Of a DNA stretch of 64,000 bases, positions 12,156 to 25,578 are shown in pieces. The stretch's first letter is position 1; each line of letters starts with the position of its first letter. A program made the position numbers and the translations under genes. Source of the DNA: Aphrophora alni (taxonomy: Eukaryota > Arthropoda > Insecta > Hemiptera > Aphrophoridae). The notes beneath the pieces are model-generated. The model was not told the DNA's origin and made no database searches. It saw nothing but the letters and a program-made list of their open reading frames with translations. The stretch is taken from contig OY740774.1 of NCBI GenBank assembly GCA_963513935.1, positions 24,385,949 to 24,449,948 on the forward strand, written 5' to 3'.

Positions 12156-13010
12156 ACCACAAAGGTCTTCTAATGAATACCTAATGAGTGGAGTTTGATA
12201 GTACCCTCCTGACAAGTTTTACAGTTGTTTGTATAATGTAATGAATTACTTGTAACATAATCTTTACTAGGCATATATTATAATTTGTTATATATTAACA
12301 GTTTTTTAATTACTGCACAGTTATTGGCTTGTTAGATTTCTAATAAAGGAGTTTGTAATTTGTGCATGAATAAAAGGTGGATTCGCTAACACCACAAAGG
12401 TCTTCTAATGAATACCTAATGAGTGGAGTTTGATAGTACCCTCCTGACAGGTTTAATAGTTGTTTGCATATTGTGATGAATTACCTGTGTCGTAATCTTT
12501 GCTAGGCATATATTACAATTTGTTATGTATATACAGTTTTTAATTACTGCACAGTTTAAGGGCTTGTTTGATTTCTATCAAATAAGATTGTAATTTGTGC
12601 AAGAATAAAAGGTGGATTCGCTAACACCACAAAGGTCTTGTAATGAATACCTAATGAGTGGAGATTGATAATACCTGTCATGGTGTATAGATGTTGATGA
12701 ATCTCATTTGAGTAATACACTTTGCTATTCATATATTGTTATTTACTTCTTGTAATTTTGTTAATTATTGCACAATTTTAAGTTTTTATTTGATTTTTAA
12801 TGTCAAAGAAGTTTGTAATTGTGCTAGAACAAAAGAGGATTCCACAAACTGGATAGGAGTGGAGTTTGATAGTACCCTACTTAAATGTTTGCATAGAAAG
12901 AATCTCACTTGGCTCATATATTATTAATTGCTATTTATTGGAAATTAATAATTACTCAACAGTTTAAGGGCTTGATTGATTATTATCAGTTAAGTTTATA
13001 ATTTATGTGG
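12156..13010. repeat. Satellite, right end, decaying into diverged copies
   Basis: The unit interrupted by the retrotransposon resumes at 12156 and two further good copies follow (cores near 12378 and 12613). From about 12670 the units are clearly diverged (12700-13010), retaining only pieces such as GGAGTTTGATAGTACCCT and CAGTTTAAGGGCTTG. Degeneration at the array edge is typical of satellites. From about 13010 to 13254 nothing recognisable is seen. Confidence 0.88.
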
Positions 13011-13254
13011 GGAAAAAATTAATTTAGAAGTCTTAAGTATATAATAATTTATTAAATTCGTGTATATCATAAGATCTAAATAATAAGGAAGTGTGAAAGT
13101 TGTTAATTTGTTGATCAGATTAAAGCTTCTTTCATAAAACTTGTAGAAAAGAGTTAAAGTTTAGTTTACTGTATCATGTTTTTCTTATGACCTATTGATA
13201 TACTTTGTTCACACCATTATACATTATATTTTGTAGTCTGTTATATCTGACACT

Positions 13255-13530
13255 AGCCTGGATGCAAACCAGGAGTAAATGAATAAAGGTGTAGACCCAG
13301 GTATTATCCCTCACGATTGGCCGGCCCATAGTAGTACTAGCATGGCAATCCTGAGAGACTGTTAGCTAGATCCATTGTCTTTGATTAGATGCCTCTTTGC
13401 TATCAGATCTCTCTTAACCAACTTGTGTTCTCTTCATATCCGGACTGTATTAAATTATACTATGATATGGATATTTATTTTATCTACTTTTTTTATAAGA
13501 CAATGATGACCGTGATGTTTGAAGGCATCA
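13255..13530 (+). repeat. Dispersed repeat, copy 1 of 2
   Basis: This stretch resembles the reverse complement of 30850-31085: both contain a GATCCAT...TCTCTCTT(A/G)ACCAACT...TTCTTC/TTTC block of about 150 bp. It lies just upstream of the first LARP1 exon in the window. The type of repeat is unknown. Confidence 0.5.
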
Positions 13531-13626
13531 CTTTGATTATGACAAGGTACAAACAATTTTACATATTTATATATAATATATAATGTGTAATGACAGTAAA
13601 GCTTTATGTACTTTTGTATGTTACAG

Positions 13627-13748
13627 TTAAATAAGTTTGGAGCGGGCGACAGCTACATGATGCCGTTCATGGGGACATTCTACTTTGATAGCAGTAGCTA
13701 CAGCAACCTTGATGATATTACACTCATGGAATATATACGCAAACAAAT
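13627..13748 (+). CDS. LARP1 exon A: start of La module
   Basis: Encodes 40 residues plus two bases of the next codon. Starts [14 protein letters not shown] and ends in the first La-motif helix, LMEYIRKQ. The acceptor is TTACAG, the donor GTGAGT, the exit phase 2. Upstream coding exons must exist because the frame is open at the acceptor and no initiator context is present. Confidence 0.9.
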
Positions 13749-16700
13749 GTGAGTTAACTTCAACATGTTTAACAGTTACTGAATGTACTGTTGTAATGTT
13801 AAATTAATGTAAATATTTGTATTTTACTATCTCACATATATATACCTTGAACTATGAATTTAGTGATAAATTTTTTTGGGTGGGAGAGGAGTTACAAGTA
13901 GATGAGCCACTGTTGAAAAGTCTATACGATTCTAGTAGTACATTGATGGTTTCTGAACAAAAATTGATATCATTGTAATCTTCTCTGTAATACAGCAAAC
14001 CATAATTTATAAAAAATACTATGAATAAACAAGAAAAACTATGAATACATGTGTTAATTCTTGCTAATGTCACAAACTACTGTTTGATGTAGGTATGGAG
14101 GCCAATTAGGAAAGGAGTAAAATTATCTTGACATTATCTTCTAGAGATAAAACATTATTTTAACCAGTCGAAGTTTCTACCAACAATCACTATTGTAGAA
14201 TTATCGTTAATTAGTACATGCAAATCAACACATACTTATCAAATTAACTTTTAAAAGCAATTTCTCTATTGGTACAATCTTAAAATTCAGACGTCATTAA
14301 AACAACATACCACTTTAACCTGGTCGCCATTTAAAATTTTGAAGGTTGATTTCATCAGCGTTTAAGAATTGAAGATGCATTATTCAAAGAAATAAATAGT
14401 TCCCCATGAAAATAAAATTAGCAGGTACATACGATTAAAAAAAAGGATTTCATATTCTGTATTTTCTTTATTTAATAATGGTAATGCATACCTGTTTAAT
14501 ATTCTTATGATCCACTAGCAATTGAATTATATACCATGATTACAAAAAACCACATTAAAAAATTAAGCAAATGGCACAATAATCATTTCCTTATGCGAGG
14601 TCGTCAAAAAACATTTAAATTTCATTAAATAACACACAGACGCAATTCACTAAAAACTTCAATTGTCAGGCCTAATTTGCTAGTGTGTGGTACCTTTAAT
14701 TAATTAACATCACACTTTTCTGTATCAATGACAAATCTTAATGGTGCTCCGACCACACTTCTTTATTTGGATTGGGTCAAACACAGTTTATCGTTCAACA
14801 CATTTTGTGGGTCCAACTTTACTGCTTTATAGATTTTAAACTTCTCGGCTACACTCATCTTTTCTAACTTGATCTAGTGTAATTTCAAGTTGATCTGAAA
14901 GTCTTTGTTGTCTTGGTCATAGTCAGTCAATGGAGTAGCAATTAATGGGTTTTTGTTCTTCTGTGGTATATTTTCATTAATATTTTTTTAGATGAATAAC
15001 CTGTTTGATCTATTAAATATTTGAAACACTTGTTGAAAACTAATTTCTAAACTCCTGTTTTTTTTATTATTATTTTTGTCTTTCTTTATTGTTACTTGGT
15101 TTCAATTGTGTTTCTACCTAGGCCATTCGGAAAGTAACCTCCGATTGATTTTAAAAAAAACACCAAAGTAAATACAAAATAAAACAATTTATTATATACA
15201 TCTTCTTTTCTCTATTTTTCAACATAGTTTCCATACACATTCAGGCACTTATCATATCTCTTCACAAGCTTTGAAATTCCATCTGCATAGAAATCGCCCA
15301 CCTGTGCCTTGAGCCAACCAGTGACCGCATATTTCAGCTCTTCATCATCACCGAATCGCTGAGATCCAAGCCACTTCTTCATATGCATGAAGAGATGATA
15401 ATCGCTGGGTGCCAAATCTGGGCTGTAAGGGGGATGATTGAATACATACCAATTGAATTAACCCAGAAGTTTTTTCGTTTTCTTTGCAGAGTGAGGACGA
15501 GCATTGTTGTGCAAAAGAAACAATACCGGAAGTCAGCATACCATGGCGTTTGTGTTGTATAGCCCGTCTTAAGTTTTTTAACGTTTCACAGTACACATCT
15601 TTATTAAAGGTTGTCCCTCGTTCCATAAATTCTACCAGCAACACCCCTTTAGCATCCCAAAACACAGTTCCCATCAGCTTCCTGCCAGAAAAATCTTGCC
15701 GGGCTTTTTTTGGTTTGTTACTGTGATATTGAATGGGCCCACATCTTTGAAAGTTCCTTTGTCTCAGGATTCACGTACATAAACCAGGTTCCTTCACCGG
15801 TTACAATTCTGTTTAACAATGGTTCTCCTTCTTCCTCATAACGTGTGAGAAAATCAATTGCAGAGGCCATTCTTTGAGTTTTGTGGTGCTCGGAAGAATT
15901 TTGGGCACCCATTGGGCACAGAACTTCCGGTAACCTAACCTCTCTGTCACTACCTCGTACAACACAGTCCTCGAAATCTGTGGAAATTTATCCGACAGCT
16001 CCGAAATTGTGAAACGTCGATTTTCACGAACTTTTCCATCAATTTTTTTAACAAGTTTATCGTTGATTTTGATGGCCTACCACTCCTCACTTCATCATGA
16101 ATGTTTTCTCGTCCACTTTAAAACAAACAAACCCATTCACGCACAACTCCTTCACTCATAACATTTGGTCCATACACGGCACAAAGTTCTCTATGAATAG
16201 CTGCTGCCGAATATTGTTTTGCCGTAAAAAACCTTATAACAGCCCGCACTTTGCATTTAGCAGGGTTTTTAATTGCAGGGCACATTTCCAGACGCTATAA
16301 AAACTAAACTAGCGCTCGCACGACCTTCACTCGGCCACGGCTTGAAGCCAACTGAGTTGTCGCCTTCGCCTTCGCCTACGCGAGTAGGGGTAACGTTGGC
16401 GCCATTACCCCTACTCCTTCCCACTCAGTGGCCAACCGGAGGTTACTTTCCAAACGGCCCTCGTACATTCTATATTTTAAACACTTGGTATATCAATTTT
16501 TTTTATTTGTTTTTCATTTTTGTTGTTGTTAACTTTGCCGCTTATATTGTCGTTATATTTGTATTTACAGAATAATCACAGAATTCTTTTTGTTATTTTT
16601 TTTGTTACAGAGAATATTATTTCAGTGAAGAGAACTTGATGAAAGATCTGTTCTTGCGACGCAAGATGGATGCTGAAGGTTATCTTCCTGTCACTCTAAT

Positions 16701-19700
16701 AGCGTCTTTCCATCGAGTGAGAGCCCTTACGACGGATATTAATAAAGTTATCACTGCTATACAGGCCTCAAAGAAACTACAACTTTTTGAGAATTTCAAG
16801 GTTGGTTCACATCTGGTTTTAGCTATCTTATAAATAAATCAAATATATATATTCTTTAATTAAAAATTATATGTAGGCTACAAACTAGCAGAAATTTAAA
16901 CAAATAGAATTAGTGTTCCATAGAGTATTACTGTGGGAGGGGAGGATAAGTACTCTTCAGAAATAAATATATTGTTAAACCCTCCAACCGCCTACTATAA
17001 ATATTGCCATTTTTCACTTTTTTAACCCTACAAATGCCAATGTTAATTTTCTTCGTTTGTTTAAAAATTAATAAAATATATTATTTTTATACAAAACTTA
17101 ACTTATAGGATATCATTTTTCTCAGAAAGATGGGTAGAATTTATCTATGAAGGAAAAAAAAAATGAAACTGTTTTGGAGTATGTAGGCTATGTTAGGTGT
17201 CAAAAAGTGAAGTTAACATTTTTCAAAAAAACTTAGGCCTCATTTAAAAAATCACCAGAAATAGTAAAATTATGCAAAACACAAATACAAATTATCATTT
17301 CCTTCAGAAAGGTGCATAGAATTTTAGTTGTGTAGTGAAAAAAAAAATTAGATCTAAAAACTTTTTATTTTTTAAGTCAGGAATCAAAAAATCATCCGGT
17401 GGCCAAGGCAAAAATTTCACAGAAAAGTTAATGTACCATACAATTTATTTAAAGTATTAAGGCCTACTAGAGATTTGTATTTCTGAATATGTTTAGGAAA
17501 AAAAAATTAATTTGTTACCTTTTCAAAAAGAAATTACGGAAAAAGGTCAAATGTTACTACCTAATTTGAAAAAAAATCACTAAAAATAGTAATATTATGC
17601 AAAACACAACTTAAAAATAACATTTCCTTCAGAAAAGTACATAGAATTTAGTTGTGTAGTGAAATAGTATATTTCATAACAAGAGTGGAAAGTGGGGTTT
17701 TGCATGTTCGAGACCATATGTTTGAAGTGCAAGATTTATCGAGCACTTCAAATATGGTCGAGAATATGCAAAACAATTTCGCTCGTGTTTTGAACGATAC
17801 TTTTCACTACACTACGGAATAAAAACGAGACATCGTTAAAAAAAAAAAATTAAACGGATCTTGGTAGAACACACTAGAGGTTCATATTTTAGGCCTATAT
17901 GTTAAAGGATATTTTACAGCTGATTATTTTTCTATGTAAAATTTAATTCAGGTGGACTTATTGTAGAGGACATATTGGTTTGCTATTATGCATTAAATTA
18001 ATCTTATTTTTATTTAATCTTGGTAATTTACTAGAATACACAAGAGCTTTTCAACACATCTTAGTTTCCCACAGCTATTTTCAACATCATCTGCTAGTGC
18101 AGAAAATAACATTTTCCACTCTAGAGTGGAAAATCAGACAGCTGTTGAAAATATGATGTTTCTCAGGTTGTAAACACATAACGAAAACAGCTGAACTCAT
18201 AGTAGTGTAGTGAAAAAGAAATTTAGATGTAAAAAGTTTTGAGTTATTAGGTCAGGAATCAATAATTTGTCTGGTGGCCGATGTAAAAATTTCACAGAAA
18301 AGTTAATATAGACCATAGAAATTTAAAAAAAAAAAATTTAAAGTATTACTAGATATTTGTAATATATTTGTGAATATATTTAAGAAAAAAAATTGTTACA
18401 TTTTCAAAAAAAAAATTACGGAAAAAGGTCAAATGTTACTACCTAATTTGAAAAAAATCACAAAAATAGTAATATTATGGAAAACACAACTTCATATTAT
18501 CATTTCCTTCAGGATGGTGCATAGAATTTAGTTGTGTAGTGAAAAAAATTTAAATACAATACTTTTGGAGTTATTACGTCTGGAATCAAAAATCAGCGTA
18601 ATAGTGGAAGGCAAAATTCCATAATATACTCTACATTTCCTATTCAAAAAATGTTTTATATTTTTTTATAATACAGTAAAACCTGTCTAAAACGGAACAT
18701 GATCGTTCCAATATTTTTCCCCCGTTTTATAGAGGTTCTTAATTTTTTTTTAAAAATACTGTACATACTGTTATGCAGTACGCTAATTCTCAGAACAAAC
18801 GGTACATATAGCGGCAGAAAGTACAGTAATGTAAAGAAGGATGGGGCGAGGAGTTATGATTCCTAGAAACTGCCTCATCAGTGCATGTAGCTGCTGAGTT
18901 GCACCAAAGCGGTGATTGTTTGATCTGTACAGAAGTAATGACATGGTTATACGCGGTTTGGCTTTACGTGGCACTTTCCCACAACACATCTACCACTTAT
19001 AAAGGGGTAGATGTACCCAACAAAATTTCCGTTTCCGTGTTAGACAGTTTTGTATTAAATACATTGGTGTACGCAATTTATTTTTCGTTTACCCAGGTTT
19101 CGTTTTAGAAAGGGTCCGTTTTAGGCAGGTTTTACTGTACATAAAAAATTTTTGTAATATAGTTGTGAATAGAACTTGGTAAAAAAAAAATTCAAAAATT
19201 TACATTAGGAAAATATTTTTTTATGTAAAAAGTCGAAAATCGCTAAAAAGCTAGGTTAGGTGTCTTTTTTGAAATTCACCAATACAAGTAATGAAATAGG
19301 TGAAAATTTATTTTAGAATATTTGTAGGAACCAAAATACAATTACATGCTTCTAACATGTGTAAATGATAATATAAAAGCAAATATAAGGTATAATAAAA
19401 TATCGTCAACATCTGAAAAATCTGAGTCCACTAACATGTCCCTCGGATCATCAGATTCATCTCTAATTTCTATTGAATGCCATTCTAATTTATGTTCAAA
19501 TATTAGTTCAAAATATAAATGTAAAATAATAAAAATTGAGCTGTAACAAAAACACTGCCAAAATTGAAATTCATTCAAAAAATAAATTTTAGAAACACTG
19601 AGACACTTTCAATAACTTGTATAAATAAATTATAATAAATGAATCACTCTTCACAACACATTATTTCCCTAGAAACACTTTTAGAGCTAGGCTTATAGAG

Positions 19701-22700
19701 CCATATGGAAACACTGTAAATTTTACATTCATTCAACAAAAATATACTAATAACAGCCTATTATAACTTGTATGAACAAATTAATAATAAATAAATCACT
19801 ACACAACACAATATTTCATAAGAGAACTTTTGTGAAACGTGGCTTAGGTTATAGGCTACATGCCTACATAGAAAAACTCTGTAATTATTACATTCACTCA
19901 AAGAAAAACAAAACTACAATTGAAACACGAATTATAAATTGTATGAACAAATTATAATAAATAAATTGTATTACAATACTAAACTCGACTCGAAAACGTA
20001 AAACACTTCCTCACATAAACAAGGTAGGGCAGGAACGCTTCGATTTCAACAAAAATTGCTTGAAAAATGGCCGTTTGAAACATATGAAAACTTTGCTCTT
20101 CTATGTCCTATGGTCAGTGGGTTGTATCAAAGAATAGATCAGAATTTCGTCTTTCCAATGGTATGACATCTGTCTTACGAAATATGAACTATACTGAGTT
20201 ATTCAATCTGCGGTAAAGTTATCTACAATTCATTTATTTTTGGTCACGACTTCGAAGAATATATATATATCAAAAACTACTACAGGTAGAAAAATTTTGA
20301 ATACATAGTTCGAAAGAAGAAGAAAAAAATCTATAAGATATTGTGAACTTATGGTATTTTGGCAGAGTATTAACATTTGAAAAGTAATATATAAATATAT
20401 ATAAAACACGAATTGTATTTCATCATATTTTGTCATGCTGTAACCTGCTTCTCTCTGACGGAAAATAGAGCAACTTCATCAATTTTTTTGATAATTCTAA
20501 TTTTGCTTTTGGCACATTCTGTTAAATGAATGTGGAAGCTTGGAAGATAACCATTCAAACAGTGTAGGGTTTCTTATGATTGCATGTATTTTACTGTACT
20601 AGGCTAAACGATTAATCGAATAAAAAGTAATATTTTAGATGAATAAAGCGTACAAAATACTTGGTTTGGTTTTGATTTTATAGATTTAAAATTATAACAG
20701 ATAGAATAATTTGGAAAGCACAGTTAGAAAGAAGGAAAAAAAAATACTATGAAATAGTATTACTCTAAATTTGTTAGACATTTATACCTACTTGTGAAAA
20801 TTAGATAAATGGATGCCATTATTTGAAGTTCAATTTGACGTGTAACTTTACGTGTTTCCTTTGCGCGTAATACTCAAACTTTACCAATTTATTAAATACA
20901 ATTGTTTTATGAACTTTTGGTTGTATGGTAATAATCTATGGAAAATTAGCTTTAAAACAGTATAAAAATTATTGCAGTAGGATGATTTTGTACTAGGGTA
21001 AATGTTGAATTGCAAAAAAAGTGATTTCTTGTCACATAATTTTGTCTCGGTTTGCTAAAACCGAGCGACTTACCACTTGAAGGGTTAATCATTTTATAGA
21101 AAAATCATATAAAATAGTAATTTTATTAAAAAACCCAACATATAAGACATAATTTTTTTTTTTCAGGAAAGTGCATAGAATTTATCTGTGTAAAGAAAAA
21201 AAGTGTTACTTGTTATGGTTTTGTAAAATTTTTTTATTTTTAAATTTATTCAAGATATACAAAGTTTTGTAATGAAGTTGTGAATTGAAGTTGGTAAAAA
21301 AAATAATCAATTACTAAAATTTGTATTAGGAAAAAAAAATTTACTTAAAATAGTTGAAAAGTTAGGTTTATTTTGAAAAAAATCACTAAAAATAGCAACA
21401 TTATCCAAATCACAACTATTTACTATCATTTTTCTTAGAAATGAATGTAGTTTTATGTGTGCAATTCCAAAAATTTTAGATGTAAAAATTTTGGAGTTAT
21501 TGTGTCAGGAATCAAAAAACCGAGCAATAACCTAGGCAAAAATTCCACATAAAAGCGTATATTTATAGTAAGTAGAACAAAGATAATTAATTTGTACAAT
21601 TTTTATGAGACAGATTTGAAATTTCTGAAGAAAGTAAGGACCAATTTGACATAACCTACAACTTTGTACTAAGTAAACCTAAACAAAATCACTGAAAAAC
21701 TTAAAAATTAACTCAAATAAATAAACTCTAGAAACAAACACACACATATTATAATTTGTATAAACAAATTATAATAATCAAATCACTCTTACATAACAAA
21801 TAAGTTCACATAAACAGAAATAAATCGAGCCACACTTGACACCAGTCTAATACAAACTGAATGCATGCAATTTGACACTAGATACAAGATGCAAAACATA
21901 TCACTGCAACCAGATTTCCAGTTATATAAGCATGCTTAAAAATAAGCCTATAACATATTGCTGTGTATTATTTATATAGAAATTAATGTCATCATTTCAA
22001 TGGTATAAAACAGCTTATATATGCTAAAAATATGAAAGTATGTCTTTGTTTTTCACAATTTCCTAAAGACAGGTCATTACAAACTGCTCGTGTTAATTTT
22101 GGTCACGACTGTGTAGAATGTATATGTCTCAAAAACCATCACAGATATAAGATTTTCTAATTCGTAGTTCAAAAGAGGATGAAATAATGTCAAATTGTAG
22201 TATTTGGCTGAGTATTAACATTTAGAAATAATATATAATGATATTTCCTCATATAATCAGTTGCCGCATGAGGCTCTCTCTAACGGGAAAATATACTAAC
22301 TTTTTATAATTTCTAGTTTCGCTTTTGGCACAATCTGTTGAATGAATATGAAAGCTTCAAAGATAATGATTTCAATAGTGTATTGTATATTACGATAGCA
22401 TGTGTTTTACATGCTAAACGTTAAATTGAGAAAAAAGTTATATTTTAGATGAATAAAGTGTACAAAATTTTTGATTTGGTTTTAATTTTATAGATCCAAA
22501 ACTATAACAGTTAGAATAATTTGGAAAACATAGTTAGAATGAAGAAGAAAAATACTATAAAATAATATTAGTCTAAAGTTGTTAGGCAGTTGTATCGGCT
22601 TGTGAAAATTAGACGAATGGATGCCATAATTTGAATTTTAGTTTGCCGCAAAACTTGATATCCTGTAATACACACTAATTTTACCAATTTATTAAATATA

Positions 22701-25530
22701 ATTGTTAACTTTTATGAACTTTTTGTTGTATGTATATGAATCTATGAAACATTAGCTTTAAAATGGTATAAAAATGAATGTGTTAACGATAATTTTAAAT
22801 AGAGTAAATGTTGAATTGAAAAAAAAAAAGTGATTTTCAGTTGCTTAGCGTGAGTTCATCTGGTCGCTGCGAGCAGCAGACTGGTTGGAGGGTTCATATG
22901 AATAAAATAATGGAAAAAAATAAACATAATTTGTTGGATACTTTGTGCATATTTTATTTTTTTCTATCACTTTAGGTGAATTGATTTTAAATAATTTAAA
23001 ACTTAAAATATTCAAATTTGATAGATGGAAGAAATGTGATTTTTTTAAAAACATAATTCATTTGATACAAAGTTTGGTCTTGTTTTAGGTGAGAACCCTT
23101 CAAGAACCAACAAAATGGCCGATACCCGACACAGTAGGTAATCCTGTATTTCTGTCATCTCAACATCCTCTATCAATGCATCCTTTGGGTCCTCCAGTAT
23201 TGCCACTACAAGCAATGCCTCCTGGTCCTATTCTTCGTAATATTCCTGCTTTTCCTCAACCACTGGTACCACCCCCTGTCCCATATACTACAATGGAAAA
23301 TCTCAATCCTAATGTGCCAGAATTTATTCCTATTGTACCGATTTCAAATGGTTCAGGCGATGATGAACCGTTGGACGAATGTCAAGAAGCGTTTGATGAC
23401 GAAGAGGACGAAGACATAAATGAGCTGAGACAAGAAGATTCAAGGAATGAAGAAAATATGAAAGAAAGTCAAATTTATAATAAAACGGAATCACAAATTA
23501 TAGACACCAATCAAGATTCAAATAGTCATGAAAACGGAATCTCAAAATCAGGTTAGTGTTGGTTCAAAATTTTGAAATTTTATTCTAATATATACATTTT
23601 TAGTACCATTTTAATTGTTAAATCTGCTAGTAAATATTTTGTTAAAAGTTCTTTCAGATTAAAAAGTTAATAATTAAATATTTAATTTATTTTAATCATC
23701 AACATTTTGTTAACAGTTACTAGTTAGATGTTCTAAGGGCATATGTTTCTTAATTTTAAAAATTTTCGCAGTAGATCTAGCACGCTTTTCTTCAGCACTG
23801 ATATCTGTGCCTTTCAGTTCAGATTATTTTCTATTGTAATTCCCAAGTATTTGATTTCTTTAATTTTTAATTATTTGTGTCTTCTGTGTAAAGACAAATG
23901 ATAGGTTAAATTCTTCTTAAAAACTCTTGATATAAATTAAATAGACAGATTTTGTCTCTTCAAATTATATATATCAAAAAACTTATATATTAAAACAAAA
24001 AAACTTATATATTAAAACTCATAAATTTTACTCTTTACATTAAAACTAATACTAAGTGTAAGTTCTATTCAGTAAGAAAATGCAGAATCTTCTGTAATAG
24101 GAGAAATAAATAATTAGATTAAACAGAATGTAAATCTTTCACATAGCTTCAAAACAATAATGACCCATAGTCCAAACTCTGCAGCTATTTTTGTGATTCT
24201 ATGTTAATTTAACCTTTTTAGTGCCATATGCCGATGCGATCAGCAGGACATGCATATGCAAAAATTGGCAATGCCTATTGCATCGACTCATTTCATATTT
24301 ATGCACATTGTTCCTATAAATTCTAACAGATAGTGCTGGTGTTCACTTAGTTCTATTTAGCAATCTTTCTTCTTTAAACCGATATAAGAATCGTAATATT
24401 TAGTTAGAAGGAAAATAATTGAGTTAGTTCTGGTAGAGAAGACACAAGCTGTAGCACAGTTGAATTGAAATCTAATAAATTGTTATGTTCTGTTTATAAG
24501 AGTGTTTTTTGTATTTTTATATATTTTAGGACAATAGACTTGTGTTTTTTGGTATTGTATTTTATTTTCATTAACTTATTTTGTTCATTTAGTTTAATAT
24601 ATTTATAATTAGTTTTTTTTTCCTTTCTTTTTTTTTAGTGACATTTACTTTAGGCTAGGCTTAGCTAACCTACAAACCTTGTTTACCATAAACTATTTTA
24701 GATATGTTAAAATATGTTCTTCTGAAATTATAATATATATTTTTCTGAAGTACATTAAAGATAAAAATAGTAGTGAATGAATATTTTTTTAAATTAGTGT
24801 AAATAAGTTACGATTTTTTACCAACTGTGTTTTTGTAAAAAAAGGGTACGGAACATCAACTTTGTTTTTTTAGTGTTTTTTTTTTGTTATTTGGTAGGTT
24901 TTATGATTTTTTTTCCTTCTAATATATAAAATATATTCTTTTTCCATTTTAATTATGCTTTAATATCATAGTAAATGATTCAAAGAGTGTTATGACACTA
25001 CAAACTCAGTTTTTACAAAATTTTATTTATAAAATCAGCAGTTTGTAATTTTTTTAAATTTGGGTGATAAAAATTTACCAGTTTCAACCTAAGAATCAGC
25101 ATCAGTATAATCTTTTTGAGATGAGATAAAAATTGTATTACTATGACATGAATATACAGATACACTTTCAAAAGTCCCTTACCACACTTGGGAATAAACA
25201 AAATAACAAAAAACAAAAATTTTTTGTCAAAAGTAAAATGTTTATTCCTATTAGACCCTTATAGCTATTACAACAACAAAGTTGTCATCTTCAGAGGGAA
25301 TCTTAACAAGACTAAATTAAAACTATTTACAACTAAAGTGACCAGTTTCTCTACCCCACTCCTCTGGTGCATTGACCTATCAACAATAGGGTTGACAGTT
25401 CAAACACCTGTACTGTTACCTGGAATGGGGAAGGCCCAATCCTCTAACAAACAAAGATGTTTTAGAATTTACAATATAATCATCCCTAAACTAATTATTT
25501 AAACATATTAACTAAATAATAATAGTAGAT

Positions 25531-25578
<48 letters not shown>

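Larger units (their letters stand above)
15121..16459 (-). mobile_element. Mariner element, inactive
   Basis: About 1340 bp bounded by inverted repeats of about 27 bp (15121-15147 and 16433-16459, roughly three mismatches) that begin GGCC and share GGAAAGTAACCTCC. A TA precedes the left end; the right TA is eroded. The size and the enclosed transposase fit the mariner family. It sits in a LARP1 intron in antisense orientation. Confidence 0.88.
16980..18670. repeat. Divergent intronic repeat modules, block 1a
   Basis: A roughly 300-bp module recurs in degraded form. Its hallmark is CAGAAAGGTGCATAGAATTTA-like sequence (a few bases vary) followed by GTGTAGTGAAAAA and a GGAGTTATTAGGTCAGGAATC-like tail; copies lie near 17114, 17303, 17626 and 18508. 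The same modules appear near 21162 and 21430 in this intron and near 39885 and 40213 in another, so this is a dispersed old repeat rather than unique intron. No coding capacity is seen. Confidence 0.7.

Noticed and set aside
25188..25502. 104-codon frame found three times (also 26849-27259 and 30251-30565)
   Set aside because: It is the antisense of the Penelope terminal repeat; conservation reflects the repeat copies, not a gene.
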